Below the pieces are notes generated by a model. That model did no database searches. It was not told the origin of the DNA and saw only the letters and a program-made list of their open reading frames with translations. From CAZDGK01 sp964505035 (lineage in GTDB: Bacteria > Patescibacteriota > Saccharimonadia > UBA4664), in contig CAZDGK010000011.1 in the NCBI GenBank assembly GCA_964505035.1, positions 1 to 30,096 of the forward strand: a stretch of 30,096 nucleotides of DNA, written 5' to 3'. Each line of letters starts with the position of its first letter. Position 1 is the first letter of the stretch. Made by a program: the position numbers and the translations under genes. Below, one piece after another: positions 8,660 to 16,038 of the stretch.

Positions 8660-8698
8660 AAAAACGTTGCGAGGCCGCCCCAAATCCAGGGCGGCCTC
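8660..8698 (-). terminator. terminator of the 8704..9030 gene, shared with the alaS 3' end
   Basis: A 10-bp stem (8671-8680 with 8689-8698). On the minus strand it is followed by CGTTTTTATTGAAT. On the plus strand it lacks a T-tract, so alaS may use it only weakly. Confidence 0.7.
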
Positions 8699-8703
8699 AG
8701 ATG

Positions 8704-9030
8704 TTAGTCGGTTACGGGCTGTCGAAGCTGGGCTCGGCGAGCGCGCCGCTCAAGGATCTTGCCCTCGATGACCACCCATGCCGCCGTGCCCGCCAGTATG
8801 ATCACTACGCCGGGAATCACCGTGTAGATCACGGCGAGCCCCCAGGACCAGCTCCAGGCCTGCGGGTCGGTCAGCGCAGGCGCGCCATCCAGCCGGCATT
8901 GAGTCCCGGCGATGCAGCCGTTGGAGACGAGTAGCTGGTGATGTGCCACCAGTACTGCCACCATATAAACGACCACGGTCAAGATCACAACTCTGGGCCA
9001 CAGCTGTCGGTTCCACAACCGTCGCAACAT
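8704..9030 (-). CDS. small two-TM membrane protein of unknown function, 108 aa
   Basis: I chose ATG 9030 because a GAAAGGA Shine-Dalgarno lies about 11 nt upstream. An in-frame extension to 9087 would run into the likely promoter. Membrane segments are at about residues 13-35 (VVILTVVVYMVAVLVAH) and 66-90 (GLAVIYTVIPGVVIILAGTAAWVVI). The external loop holds two cysteines (NGCIAGTQC) that could form a disulfide. The C-terminus is a basic helix (EGKILERRARRAQLR), expected in the cytosol. No family is recognised. It is convergent with alaS and monocistronic, with its own terminator. Confidence 0.65.
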   Translation of the reverse strand: MLRRLWNRQLWPRVVILTVVVYMVAVLVAHHQLLVSNGCIAGTQCRLDGAPALTDPQAWSWSWGLAVIYTVIPGVVIILAGTAAWVVIEGKILERRARRAQLRQPVTD

Positions 9031-9078
9031 TTGGCACCACGTCCTTTCTGGTAGGGAACAGGTGGGTTGCCAGGGCAC

Positions 9079-9107
9079 ACTATACAATAGAATGTACGAA
9101 TAATAAA
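9079..9107 (-). promoter_or_regulatory. possible promoter of the 8704..9030 gene
   Basis: On the minus strand, TATAGT (9084-9079) is preceded by TTTATT (9107-9102) with a 17-bp spacer. The -10 box is good and the -35 box is weak. Confidence 0.35.
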
Positions 9108-9154
9108 GCCTAAACAGCTCTGAGGCCGCTCCGGTATGGTGCGGCCTGATTCAA

Positions 9155-9204
9155 TAAAACAGGCGCCCGGATGGGTCCGCAATGATGTCGGTACCCATCC
9201 GGGC
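9155..9204 (-). terminator. terminator of the 9213..9809 gene
   Basis: A 12-bp perfect stem (9165-9176 with 9193-9204) with a 16-nt loop. On the minus strand it is followed by CCTGTTTTATTGAAT, whose TTTTATTGAAT tail also follows the hairpin at 8671-8698. Confidence 0.8.
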
Positions 9205-9212
9205 CTGAAGTT

Positions 9213-9809
9213 TTAGGCGCTGGCACCTGCCAGCAGCTTAATGTCGGTCTCCGGGAAGAGATCCGACGCGCCGCGCCTGTCGCGCGACTGGAAGTAGATT
9301 CGCAGGTTGGTCAGCGTATCGCCGTGCCACCCAGACTGGCCGCTCGGCCAGGCCTCATCGATCTCGATGGGGCGCGCGATCACCGTCTTCGGGCTCACGA
9401 CCGTCGCCACCGGGGTCGGATCCCAGCGGCGGAACGTGTCTCGCCAGTCGACGAGCCGCCGCCACAGGGTGCGCTGGTCCGGGTACTTCTCTGCGTAGTA
9501 GAGCTTGATCTGGCGCGCCTGCTCGCGCTCCATTCGCTTCTCGGCCCGCCGCTTCTTGCGGTGGACAGCGTAGCTATGGAACACGCCGCAGACAGTCGCG
9601 CACACGATCAGCATCGACAGCGCAGCCGTACCGGACATCGCCCAGGGCAACCACGTCGGCAGAGACTGCCACGGATTGTCGAGCACCGTCGGGATACCGG
9701 TGAAGTTCTGGCGGTGGAAGACGTACGCTCCAACCACGGTCAGCGCCAGGACGGCGATGACGATGAGCGAGCGGAGGATCCGCTCAGCGTTGTTGCGAAG
9801 GTACCACAT
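9213..9809 (-). CDS. two-TM membrane protein with cytoplasmic basic helix, 198 aa
   Basis: ATG 9809 has an AAGGAGG Shine-Dalgarno. TM segments lie at about residues 12-31 (LIVIAVLALTVVGAYVF) and 52-77 (WAMSGTAALSMLIVCATVCGVF). They are followed by a strongly basic coiled-coil-like helix (HRKKRRAEKRMEREQARQIK, about 82-101) and a soluble C-terminal half containing several prolines. I see no enzyme motif and do not recognise the family. It is monocistronic, with a structured leader upstream and a strong terminator downstream. It lies divergent from the SH3b gene. Confidence 0.7.
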   Translation of the reverse strand: MWYLRNNAERILRSLIVIAVLALTVVGAYVFHRQNFTGIPTVLDNPWQSLPTWLPWAMSGTAALSMLIVCATVCGVFHSYAVHRKKRRAEKRMEREQARQIKLYYAEKYPDQRTLWRRLVDWRDTFRRWDPTPVATVVSPKTVIARPIEIDEAWPSGQSGWHGDTLTNLRIYFQSRDRRGASDLFPETDIKLLAGASA

Positions 9810-9830
9810 CGTGTCCTCCTTCGGGGACTC

Positions 9831-9869
9831 GAGTTCGGGGGCCACCCGTTGTGGCCCCGGCACGAACTC
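9831..9869 (-). promoter_or_regulatory. 5'-UTR hairpin of the 9213..9809 gene
   Basis: Inner stem GGGGCCAC (9838-9845) with GTGGCCCC (9851-9858), flanked by GAGTTC (9831-9836) with GAACTC (9864-9869). A TTGACA -35 box lies upstream on the minus strand (9903-9898) with only a poor -10 match (GAGGAT). The element would sit early in the leader, just before the Shine-Dalgarno region. Confidence 0.4.
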
Positions 9870-9968
9870 AAAAATCCTCTCACGGAACCGTTAATCCTGT
9901 CAATGTGTATAAACATGATACTTACCCCGTATCTGATATATACTTAGGCCAATTAAGAGGTCATGGGG

Positions 9969-10439
9969 ATGGGGTTGCTCCGGCGTCCGCCACTCAAAGC
10001 TGTCACAGTGCTACTCGGCGCCGGCTTAGTGGTGGCCGTTGGTGCGAGCATCTGGCAGGCCCAGCAAAGTGCCCAGGACAAACGCCTGCTCCAGGGCGAG
10101 ATCACCGACCTGCGCTACCAGGTCAGTCAGGACCGGCTAGCCGCCACTGCCACCCCCACGCCCAGCCCTGACATCACTCCCAACCCCAGCCCGGACGCGA
10201 GCCCCACCCCCACGCCGGTGCTGGGTGATACGACTCAGGTCTTAACTAAAATAATCAGCAACCCGTCAGTTAACGGCTATGCTAACCTGCATACTGGCAT
10301 GGGGGCCAGTTCAAGCGTCATCGAAAAACTTCCTAACGGCACGTCAGTGACGCTGGGCACCTCCGGTAACGGCAGTTACCAACAAGTCACTGCCCCAGAT
10401 GGCAAGACCGGCTATGTTGTTAAAAGTTGGCTAAAATAG
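9969..10439 (+). CDS. membrane-anchored SH3b-domain protein, 156 aa
   Basis: An AAGAGG Shine-Dalgarno ends 8 nt before ATG 9969. The ATG at 9963 is only 2 nt away and is less likely. Architecture: short basic N-terminus, TM at 11-29, coiled-coil segment about 30-58, PT/PS linker 60-84, then a bacterial SH3 domain 92-156 (ANLHTGMGASSSVIEKLPNG, then GKTGYVVKSWL). From family knowledge, SH3b domains bind peptidoglycan stem peptides or cross-bridges, so this is probably an exported wall-binding protein. No catalytic domain is attached. A likely -10 box (TATACT, 9939-9944) lies upstream. The PT linker links it in style to the large surface protein and the beta-helix protein downstream. Confidence 0.8.
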   Translation: MGLLRRPPLKAVTVLLGAGLVVAVGASIWQAQQSAQDKRLLQGEITDLRYQVSQDRLAATATPTPSPDITPNPSPDASPTPTPVLGDTTQVLTKIISNPSVNGYANLHTGMGASSSVIEKLPNGTSVTLGTSGNGSYQQVTAPDGKTGYVVKSWLK

Positions 10440-10450
10440 CATTAGCCAAC
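10426..10450 (+). terminator. hairpin over the stop codon of the SH3b gene
   Basis: A perfect 9-bp stem GTTGGCTAA (10426-10434) with TTAGCCAAC (10442-10450). The TAG stop lies in the 7-nt loop. There is no T-tract, so the termination role is uncertain. Confidence 0.45.
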
Positions 10451-10485
10451 GCCGAGCACAAGCGGTAAGATTACATCATACAACC

Positions 10486-11685
10486 GTGACAAAGCCAAAG
10501 TTACCCCTCACATCTACGGGTTCCCCCCAAACCTGGCGCGCCGTCCCGGTAGTCGCCATCGCGGTACTCATCGGCGTAGTCACCGTCCGCATCTTCGCCG
10601 CCGGCCCGGCAGCTAGTTTCCTCGTGCCCGGCGCCACCATCACCGGCAATGCCGCTGTCCAGTCCAATGCTAGCGCTATCGGCGGCTCGATGCTGGTCTT
10701 CGCGCCGTCAGCCACCCCCACACCCACTCCCGTACCCACCGCCACGCCCACACCGACGCCCACGCCAACCCCGAGCGGTTCCTGCGCTCTACCCAATTAC
10801 CCCAATGCCTCCTGCACCGGCGTACCGGCTGGCGTCGCGCTGAAGTCGGTGCCAGGCAGTGCCACCAGCGGTCCAGGCTGGGCTTGGGACAGTGCCGATC
10901 AGCTCGTCAACGTCACCGGTGACGGGGCCGTTATTAGCGGACTCGATGTCACCGGCGGCTTCTACGTCACCGGCACCGGCGTCACCATCAAAAACTCCAA
11001 GGCCTACAGCATTCTCACTGCCGGCAACGCCCGCTACTGCCATGTCGATGAGGACTCTTATCTCAAGACTCTCACCGGTTGCACCAATGGGGTTGCCAAT
11101 GCCGCCAGTGACCCGCGCCTCACCATCCAGGACGTCGAAATCGACTGCCACGGTGCTCCCGGCCACACCGGCACTGCCATCGGCGACCGCAACATGAACA
11201 TCTACCGCGTCAACATTCACGGCTGCGAAAACGGCTTCGACGTCGATAGCTACGTCATCATCCAGGACAGCTACATTCACGACCTCTATAACAGTATCGT
11301 CGGTGACCCGCACACCGACGGTCTCCAGTCTGGCGTCGGCTCCTACCTCACCATCACTCACAACCTGTTCTATGGTTTCGATACGGGCTGTGTGTACCCC
11401 AATGACGGCAGCTGCAACGGTACGTCGGCCATCAATATCGGCGGCCAGCCAGACCACGCCACCAGCAGCAACACCACTGTCAGCTACAACCTGGTGGCCG
11501 GCGGCGCCTACACGCTCTACTGCCCCTTCCTGGCGCCCACCAATTTCCACGTCACCGGCAACCACTTTAGCACCATCTACTCGTCGCATGTCGGCGAATA
11601 CGGCCCCACTTCCGATTGCGCCAACGGCGAAATCAACTCCGGCAACGTCTACCATCAGTCCGGCCTGCCTGTGACCATGGAATAA
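10486..11685 (+). CDS. membrane-anchored right-handed beta-helix surface protein, 399 aa
   Basis: The GTG start at 10486 has no Shine-Dalgarno. A TAAGAT -10-like box (10466-10471) would leave a leader of only a few nt. The protein has a short basic N-terminus, a TM at about 20-38, a PT linker at about 76-97, and then a cysteine-containing ectodomain. Residues about 120-370 show the repeating short-strand pattern of a parallel beta-helix (AVISGLDVTGGFYV, VTIKNSKAYS, LTIQDVEIDC, NIYRVNIHGC, VIIQDSYIHDLYN, LTITHNLFYGF, TTVSYNLVAGG). This fold is shared by pectate-lyase-like enzymes and many non-enzymatic surface proteins. No lyase active-site set is evident to me. Many Cys residues suggest disulfides. 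A polysaccharide-binding or degrading surface role is inferred. Confidence 0.8.
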   Translation: MTKPKLPLTSTGSPQTWRAVPVVAIAVLIGVVTVRIFAAGPAASFLVPGATITGNAAVQSNASAIGGSMLVFAPSATPTPTPVPTATPTPTPTPTPSGSCALPNYPNASCTGVPAGVALKSVPGSATSGPGWAWDSADQLVNVTGDGAVISGLDVTGGFYVTGTGVTIKNSKAYSILTAGNARYCHVDEDSYLKTLTGCTNGVANAASDPRLTIQDVEIDCHGAPGHTGTAIGDRNMNIYRVNIHGCENGFDVDSYVIIQDSYIHDLYNSIVGDPHTDGLQSGVGSYLTITHNLFYGFDTGCVYPNDGSCNGTSAINIGGQPDHATSSNTTVSYNLVAGGAYTLYCPFLAPTNFHVTGNHFSTIYSSHVGEYGPTSDCANGEINSGNVYHQSGLPVTME

Positions 11686-11788
11686 CCACACACTCGGACC
11701 GCTTCCAGGTCTGGCCATCGTGGCAATAGTGGTGGCTCAATCGGCAGTCTCTTACACGTCGACTAGCCTTCCAAAATCGCTATATTAT

Positions 11789-11801
11789 GCTATAGTATAG
11801 C
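11789..11801. promoter_or_regulatory. palindrome in the promoter of the lipoprotein gene
   Basis: GCTATAGTATAGC is a perfect 6+1+6 palindrome containing the TATAGT -10 candidate (11791-11796). It lies about 40 nt before ATG 11842. It could be an operator or simply an AT-rich promoter core. The intergenic stretch 11686-11841 otherwise shows nothing recognisable. Confidence 0.4.
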
Positions 11802-11841
11802 CTGCTCTACCCCTATTCCCAACCGAAAGTGAGGGCCGAGC

Positions 11842-12339
11842 ATGCACAACGCTCGTCGGGTTACCGCGGCCATGGCGGTCGTGATCCTGGCTCTGCTGCT
11901 CAGCGCCGCAAGCTGTCGTGGCATTCGGCCTCCAATCCAGGGCACGCCCAACCCGCGTGGCGGCGATCCGTCGCCCGCCGTCCCCACATCGCCGGTCAAC
12001 TACAAGTACTACCGGTTGATCGCAACTCGGGACAGCGTCGACCAGATCACCATGTGGGTCACGTACTCGGTCGGCGGCGCTGTTCAGGGGCCCACCCCCA
12101 TCACGGACCGGACGTTCTCCGTGAACGTCAAGGCCGTGCCGGGGCAGGTCCTGGTCATCAATGTCGAGCTACGGGACCCATTGCCGGTATCCGGCACCAG
12201 TTGCCACATTGTCACCCTCAGGAGCGAAAATGGCCCGCTCGATACCGAGGCGGCCAGTGGTTTGGGTAATAACCTGGCGGTCAATCAACGCGACTGGGTT
12301 ACCTGTCATGCGCAATGGATCGCCACCCACGACGACTAG
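11842..12339 (+). CDS. probable secreted lipoprotein, 165 aa
   Basis: ATG 11842 has a GAGGG Shine-Dalgarno 7 nt upstream. Residues 1-25 form a lipoprotein-like signal: basic NARR, hydrophobic AMAVVILALLL, then SAAS-C25. The lipobox is imperfect because the -3 residue is Ala. After C25 comes a Pro/Gly-rich tether (about 28-52), then a beta-rich domain of about 110 residues with two cysteines (about 114 and 154) that could pair. The pattern of beta strands with a late conserved-looking Cys resembles small mycobacterial MmpS-type proteins, but that is only a weak resemblance. It is monocistronic, with its own promoter and terminator. Confidence 0.7.
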   Translation: MHNARRVTAAMAVVILALLLSAASCRGIRPPIQGTPNPRGGDPSPAVPTSPVNYKYYRLIATRDSVDQITMWVTYSVGGAVQGPTPITDRTFSVNVKAVPGQVLVINVELRDPLPVSGTSCHIVTLRSENGPLDTEAASGLGNNLAVNQRDWVTCHAQWIATHDD

Positions 12340-12347
12340 CGGCAGTG

Positions 12348-12377
12348 GCCGCCGGCAGCATTATGCCGGCGGCTTTT
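12348..12377 (+). terminator. Rho-independent terminator of the lipoprotein gene
   Basis: A 10-bp perfect stem GCCGCCGGCA (12348-12357) with TGCCGGCGGC (12364-12373), followed by TTTT. Confidence 0.85.
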
Positions 12378-12379
12378 CG

Positions 12380-12420
12380 TATAAAAAGAAGCGGGACCTC
12401 GCTCCGCAGAGAGAGGTCCC
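12380..12420 (-). terminator. Rho-independent terminator of the 12443..12769 gene
   Basis: On the minus strand, an 8-bp stem (12420-12413 with 12400-12393) is followed by GCTTCTTTTTAT. It lies back to back with the convergent terminator at 12348-12377. Confidence 0.8.
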
Positions 12421-12442
12421 AGGTGTAGTGCCGCCGGCTAGC

Positions 12443-12769
12443 TCAGCCCAGCACCACCGCGAAGTGCGGCAGGTGCTGGTCCAGCAGACGGGCCACGTGG
12501 GCCACGTCGTCCGGGTCCACGTCCGTGTAGAGGTTGAACGTGACTTGCTGGTGGTCGACGTCGACCGTCGGCTCCATGGAGGCGAAGGCCGCGAGCACCG
12601 CGCAGATGGCGTCGGCCACCGGCTTGTCTGCACGCGCCTCCTCCAGCCCCACACTGGAGCGGATGCCCCATGCTTCCTCGGCCGCGATCGGCCGCGGGAA
12701 CCTGGCAACAACCTTGGTGCCTCCGTCGGAGGACACGGTCACCTGTCGGGTGGGTTCGGGTAGATCCAT
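12443..12769 (-). CDS. small soluble protein of unknown function, 108 aa
   Basis: ATG 12769 has an AAGGAG Shine-Dalgarno 6 nt upstream. A longer frame to 12796 lacks one. The protein is predicted soluble with alternating strands and helices: RQVTVSSDGGTKVVARFPRP, a central helix (ADAICAVLAAFASM), a strand (QQVTFNLYTDVD) and a C-terminal helix (DDVAHVARLLDQHLPHFAVVLG). This suggests a small alpha/beta fold. It is acidic, and no cysteine pair or catalytic motif is evident. No family is recognised. It has its own strong promoter and terminator, and its promoter lies back to back with that of the ftsA-like gene. Confidence 0.7.
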   Translation of the reverse strand: MDLPEPTRQVTVSSDGGTKVVARFPRPIAAEEAWGIRSSVGLEEARADKPVADAICAVLAAFASMEPTVDVDHQQVTFNLYTDVDPDDVAHVARLLDQHLPHFAVVLG

Positions 12770-12804
12770 GCCAAGCTCCTTATGTCGTAGTGGCACGTGT
12801 GTAT

Positions 12805-12833
12805 ATTATAGCATATAGACAGTCTAAAGTAAA
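12805..12833 (-). promoter_or_regulatory. strong promoter of the 12443..12769 gene
   Basis: On the minus strand: TTTACT (12833-12828), 17-bp spacer, TATAAT (12810-12805), with TGC just before the -10 (extended form). Confidence 0.75.
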
Positions 12834-12849
12834 TATCATGGCATGAGGC

Positions 12850-12881
12850 GGCTTTGCGGGCGCCACCATAAGCGGTACAAT
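12850..12881 (+). promoter_or_regulatory. promoter of the ftsA-like gene with shared 14-nt motif
   Basis: TACAAT -10 (12876-12881), with TTTGCG (12853-12858) at -35 spacing. Between them lies GCGCCACCATAAGC (12860-12873), which recurs exactly at 16613-16626 in the baseplate-J-like promoter. GGCTTT starts exactly 26 nt before the -10 box in both. Possible operator. Confidence 0.55.
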
Positions 12882-12904
12882 TGGGTCAACTAACTACCAG
12901 GCGC

Positions 12905-14176
12905 ATGGCCCTCAAACTGCTCGAAAAATTCGTTCGCCTCCGCCAGAAGCCAGCCGCCGCCCGCTATCTGGTGGCTCTCGACATCGGCACCGAGTTCGTC
13001 AAGGCGCTCATCGGCGAGGTCAAGGGTGACACCGTCGAGATCATCGGCGTCGGCCGGGCCCGCCAGCGCCTCACCGACATGCAGTCCGGCGCCGTCACCG
13101 ACATCCGCGGCGTGGTCGAGAATTGTGACACCGCCCTGCGCATGGCCGAGAAGATGGCCGGCGTGGTGGCCAAGGACGTCGTCATCGGCATCGCCGGCGA
13201 GCTGGTCAAGGGCGCCAGCACCATCGTCCGCTACAAGCGCGCCGACCCGTCCGACCCCATCGACATGGCCGAGCTGCGCAAAATCCTCGACCGCGTGCAG
13301 TACCGGGCCTTTGAGCGCGCCCGCGAGCAGCTCACCTGGGAAACCGGCATGAAAGAAATCGAGGTCAAACTGGTCAACACCGCCATCGTCGATGTGCAAA
13401 TCGACGGCTACCGCATCACCAACCCCGTCGGCTTCCAGGGCCGCGATGTGTCCATCCAGCTCTTCAATGCCTTCGCGCCGATGGTGCACCTGGGCGCCCT
13501 GCAGTCCGTGGCGCAGGACCTGGATCTCAACCTCGTCTCCATCGCCGCCGAGCCGTTTGCCGTGGCCAAGTCCGTCGGCGGCCAGGATTCCGGCGAATTT
13601 TCGGCTATCTTCATCGACATTGGTGGCGGTACCACCGACATCGCGCTGGTCAACAATGGGGGAGTCGAGGGCACCAAAATGTTCGCCATTGGCGGCCGGG
13701 CCTTCACCAAGCGCATTGCCCAAGTGGCCAACGTGGGCTTTGAAAAGGCCGAGGAAATGAAAATCGCCTACGGCGCCGGCAAGCTTGGCCCCAAGGGCGT
13801 CAAAGCCGTCGAGGAGGCCGTCAACTCCGATATCAAGGTCTGGCTGTCCGGTGTCGAGCTCAGCCTGGCCGAGTTCGACCGCGTCGACCATCTGCCCGCC
13901 CGCATCCTGCTCTGCGGTGGCGGCACCGGTCTGCCCCAGATCGTCCAGGCGCTCAAGGGCGGCACTTGGTACAAAAACCTGCCGTTTGCCCGCAAGCCAG
14001 TCGTCAGCCACATTAGCCCCAGCGAGGTCAATCGCGTCATTGATAAAACCGGCCAACTCACCAGCTACGCCGACATCACGCCCATGGGCCTGGCCAATCT
14101 GGGCCTGGACGCCGTCGGCGGTGAGACCACTACTGACAGTCTCATTCGCAAGCTCGCCCGCGCCATCTCGGCGTGA
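12905..14176 (+). CDS. FtsA/PilM-family actin-like ATPase, 423 aa
   Basis: I chose ATG 12905 because a TTG start at 12881 would overlap the -10 box. Actin-fold motifs are present: phosphate-1 ALDIGTEFVKALIGE (about 24-38), phosphate-2 FIDIGGGTTDIALV (about 236-249) and the adenosine loop ILLCGGGTG (about 333-341). The middle region (GDTVEIIGVG, then VRYKRADPSDPIDMAELRKI, IEVKLVNTAIVDVQIDGY) matches the SHS2/1C subdomain that replaces 1B in FtsA and PilM. From family knowledge, FtsA tethers FtsZ and PilM organises type IV pilus assembly. The two are hard to separate by eye. The short amphipathic C-terminus (SLIRKLARAI) resembles the FtsA membrane-targeting helix, favouring FtsA. The shared promoter motif ties it to the baseplate-J-like gene. 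Confidence 0.85.
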   Translation: MALKLLEKFVRLRQKPAAARYLVALDIGTEFVKALIGEVKGDTVEIIGVGRARQRLTDMQSGAVTDIRGVVENCDTALRMAEKMAGVVAKDVVIGIAGELVKGASTIVRYKRADPSDPIDMAELRKILDRVQYRAFERAREQLTWETGMKEIEVKLVNTAIVDVQIDGYRITNPVGFQGRDVSIQLFNAFAPMVHLGALQSVAQDLDLNLVSIAAEPFAVAKSVGGQDSGEFSAIFIDIGGGTTDIALVNNGGVEGTKMFAIGGRAFTKRIAQVANVGFEKAEEMKIAYGAGKLGPKGVKAVEEAVNSDIKVWLSGVELSLAEFDRVDHLPARILLCGGGTGLPQIVQALKGGTWYKNLPFARKPVVSHISPSEVNRVIDKTGQLTSYADITPMGLANLGLDAVGGETTTDSLIRKLARAISA

Positions 14177-14220
14177 TAAAGCCCTGGATCGATGTCGGTT
14201 GTCGACACCAATCCAGGGCT
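14177..14220 (-). terminator. hairpin between convergent genes, terminator of the 14257..15831 gene
   Basis: A 10-bp stem AGCCCTGGAT (14180-14189) with ATCCAGGGCT (14211-14220). On the minus strand it is followed by TTTATCA. It probably serves both convergent genes. Confidence 0.6.
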
Positions 14221-14256
14221 TGGCTAAGCCAAAGTCCGGCCGGAACCCTAGCTTGC

Positions 14257-15831
14257 TCAGGAAGGCGCTGCCGCCAATTCTGCCACCGGCTTCCTTCGGG
14301 GCATGAGAGCGGGAGTTACGAGCACCCTCTGTTCGATGGCCGGCATCTCAGCCGGCGGGTTGTAGTTCAGGGCCTGTCCCAGCAGCCGCTCGGAGATCTC
14401 AAGGCGGGCGGACATAACGCTCGAGTCAGTCGGTCGTTCGCACATCAGCTTGGTCAGGGACTCGAATACCGGCGTCAGTCGGGCAGCCAGGGCCGTGTCA
14501 CGTGCCTGTACGGCGCCATCATTGGCTTCGCTAAGCCGCCGCCGGATGTCAGCCAGTCGGTCAGTCAGTTTGTCGTGGTGCAGTGCCAGCGTCTCCTGCG
14601 TCCGGCGCTGCAGGGCCTCTGCCCGCCGGATAGCGCCGATCAGAGCCCGGCTCGGGCTCAGTAGCTGCGCCGACAGGGCGCCCATCTCGTCCAGGCGCCC
14701 GTGGTCGAGCGCGTCGGCGGCCTTAGAGGCCAGGTTGTGCAGGGTGCGCAGAGCCGTTTCGGCGACATCGCGCCGGCCGGGCCTAGTCGCCGGCATGGCC
14801 GGCCGGGCTAGCCGCAGCCGCTCGCTCATCTGCTGCAGGCGCCCTCTGGCTCGACCCAGCTGGCGGCCCAGACTCTGCTGGCGTCCGATCAGGTCAAACA
14901 CCAGTTGTTCGCTTTGCTGCTCCAGTAGCTCGCAGCGCTTGGTGAGGTCGTGCACCATCTGCTCCAGGAGTGAGGCGTGGTCGGCGCCCGCACCCCAGTC
15001 TTGACTCGCGATACATTGGTTCAGCTCGATCACCTGCAGCCGGGCCTGAGTCATCAGGAACCCGACCTCAGGGTCAATCTCTACCATGCACTGGCCACCG
15101 CCATACTGCGACGGCGGGTCGGCCAGCATTTCGAGCCGCCCGGCCAGGTCTTCCACCATGAAGCCAAGGTGCCGCTCGGCCAGCATCACCTGCTGGCGCA
15201 ATTGCAGTTCGTCAGTGAGCGCTCGGTCGAGCTGGCCCAGAATAGTCCGGACCCGCTCTAGATATTCCAGGGATTCGCCGTACTGCCGCTGGTTAATCAG
15301 GAAGCCGGCCTCGTGCAGCTCCACCTCGGCGGCGCGCTGTCGCGCCAGGTGGTGCTGGCTCGACAGGCCCAGCGGTTCGCGCCGCCGGATCCGCTCGCTC
15401 AGCAGCATCAGCCAACCACGCAGCTCGTCCCGGTCGGCCGGTACCCGGCTGAGGGCCGTCTGCTGCCGCTCGGTCTCTTCCCAGAGCTCAGTCAGGGTGT
15501 TGGTCAGATCCTGGCTCTGCTTGGTCAACAGGTTTTGAGCGATTTCCAGCTCGGACAGGCTAGCCGCTTTCGGCCGCCCACTCATCAGACGCTCAACCTC
15601 GGGCCCCAGCTCGTCCCGGCGGCACTGCCAGCTCGCCAGGTCAGCCTTCAGAAGCTTAAACTTATTACTCAGTTGCAGCCGGTGCTGCCGCCCCAGGTGA
15701 GGCAGCAATTCGCCCAGCCAACTATGGAGCTCGTCGAACCACCGGCTATTCTTCGCATGCAGCCGGTCCAGGTCGTCTTGAGCTACCGCGATGGCTTCGA
15801 TGGCCCGCTCACGGATCTTCTTCCTAGACAT
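14257..15831 (-). CDS. long alpha-helical / coiled-coil cytoplasmic protein, 524 aa
   Basis: ATG 15831 has a GAGGAG Shine-Dalgarno about 6-7 nt upstream. The protein is almost entirely helical and rich in L, E, Q and R, with heptad-like stretches throughout (for example ERLMSGRPKAASLSELEIAQ, LLEQMVHDLTKRCELLEQQS). It has no signal peptide, membrane segment or Walker motif, so it is not a complete SMC ATPase. The last 40 residues are Pro/Ala-rich and probably disordered. A glycine-rich break (DPPSQYGGGQC) in the middle may be a hinge. It lies antisense between the ftsA-like and baseplate-J-like genes, with its own promoter and terminator. A scaffold role near these envelope proteins is possible but rests only on position. 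No family is recognised. Confidence 0.75.
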   Translation of the reverse strand: MSRKKIRERAIEAIAVAQDDLDRLHAKNSRWFDELHSWLGELLPHLGRQHRLQLSNKFKLLKADLASWQCRRDELGPEVERLMSGRPKAASLSELEIAQNLLTKQSQDLTNTLTELWEETERQQTALSRVPADRDELRGWLMLLSERIRRREPLGLSSQHHLARQRAAEVELHEAGFLINQRQYGESLEYLERVRTILGQLDRALTDELQLRQQVMLAERHLGFMVEDLAGRLEMLADPPSQYGGGQCMVEIDPEVGFLMTQARLQVIELNQCIASQDWGAGADHASLLEQMVHDLTKRCELLEQQSEQLVFDLIGRQQSLGRQLGRARGRLQQMSERLRLARPAMPATRPGRRDVAETALRTLHNLASKAADALDHGRLDEMGALSAQLLSPSRALIGAIRRAEALQRRTQETLALHHDKLTDRLADIRRRLSEANDGAVQARDTALAARLTPVFESLTKLMCERPTDSSVMSARLEISERLLGQALNYNPPAEMPAIEQRVLVTPALMPRRKPVAELAAAPS

Positions 15832-15906
15832 GATAATCTCCTCTGGTCTTGTGGGGTTGTCGGAGTGCTTTCAAGCTGTGACCACGGCCTCACCTCAAAC
15901 GTGCCT

Positions 15907-15936
15907 ACCGTACATCTCGTGTGCTAGCTGGGTCAA
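15907..15936 (-). promoter_or_regulatory. promoter of the 14257..15831 gene
   Basis: On the minus strand: TTGACC (15936-15931), 18-bp spacer, TACGGT (15912-15907). Confidence 0.5.
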
Positions 15937-15972
15937 TGGAAGATTTACCGAATAAAAAATTTGTTAGCATTT

Positions 15973-16013
15973 TGAACAAGAAAAGTGCCCAATCCAATGT
16001 GGATCGGGCACTT
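15973..16013 (-). terminator. Rho-independent terminator of the 16039..16527 gene
   Basis: AAGTGCCC (15983-15990) pairs with GGGCACTT (16006-16013), with an inner ATCC/GGAT stem. On the minus strand it is followed by TTCTTGTT. Confidence 0.7.
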
Positions 16014-16038
16014 CATGGGGCAGGTCAGACGCTGGTGG

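Noticed and set aside
10789..11718. 309-codon frame antisense to the beta-helix protein
   Set aside because: Repetitive V/A/D/G composition mirrors the beta-helix codons. There is no start signal.
12890..14056. 388-codon open frame antisense to the ftsA-like gene
   Set aside because: It is a shadow of a GC-rich gene with strong third-position bias. It has no Shine-Dalgarno or promoter, and the protein shows no domain, while the sense strand has clear actin-fold motifs.
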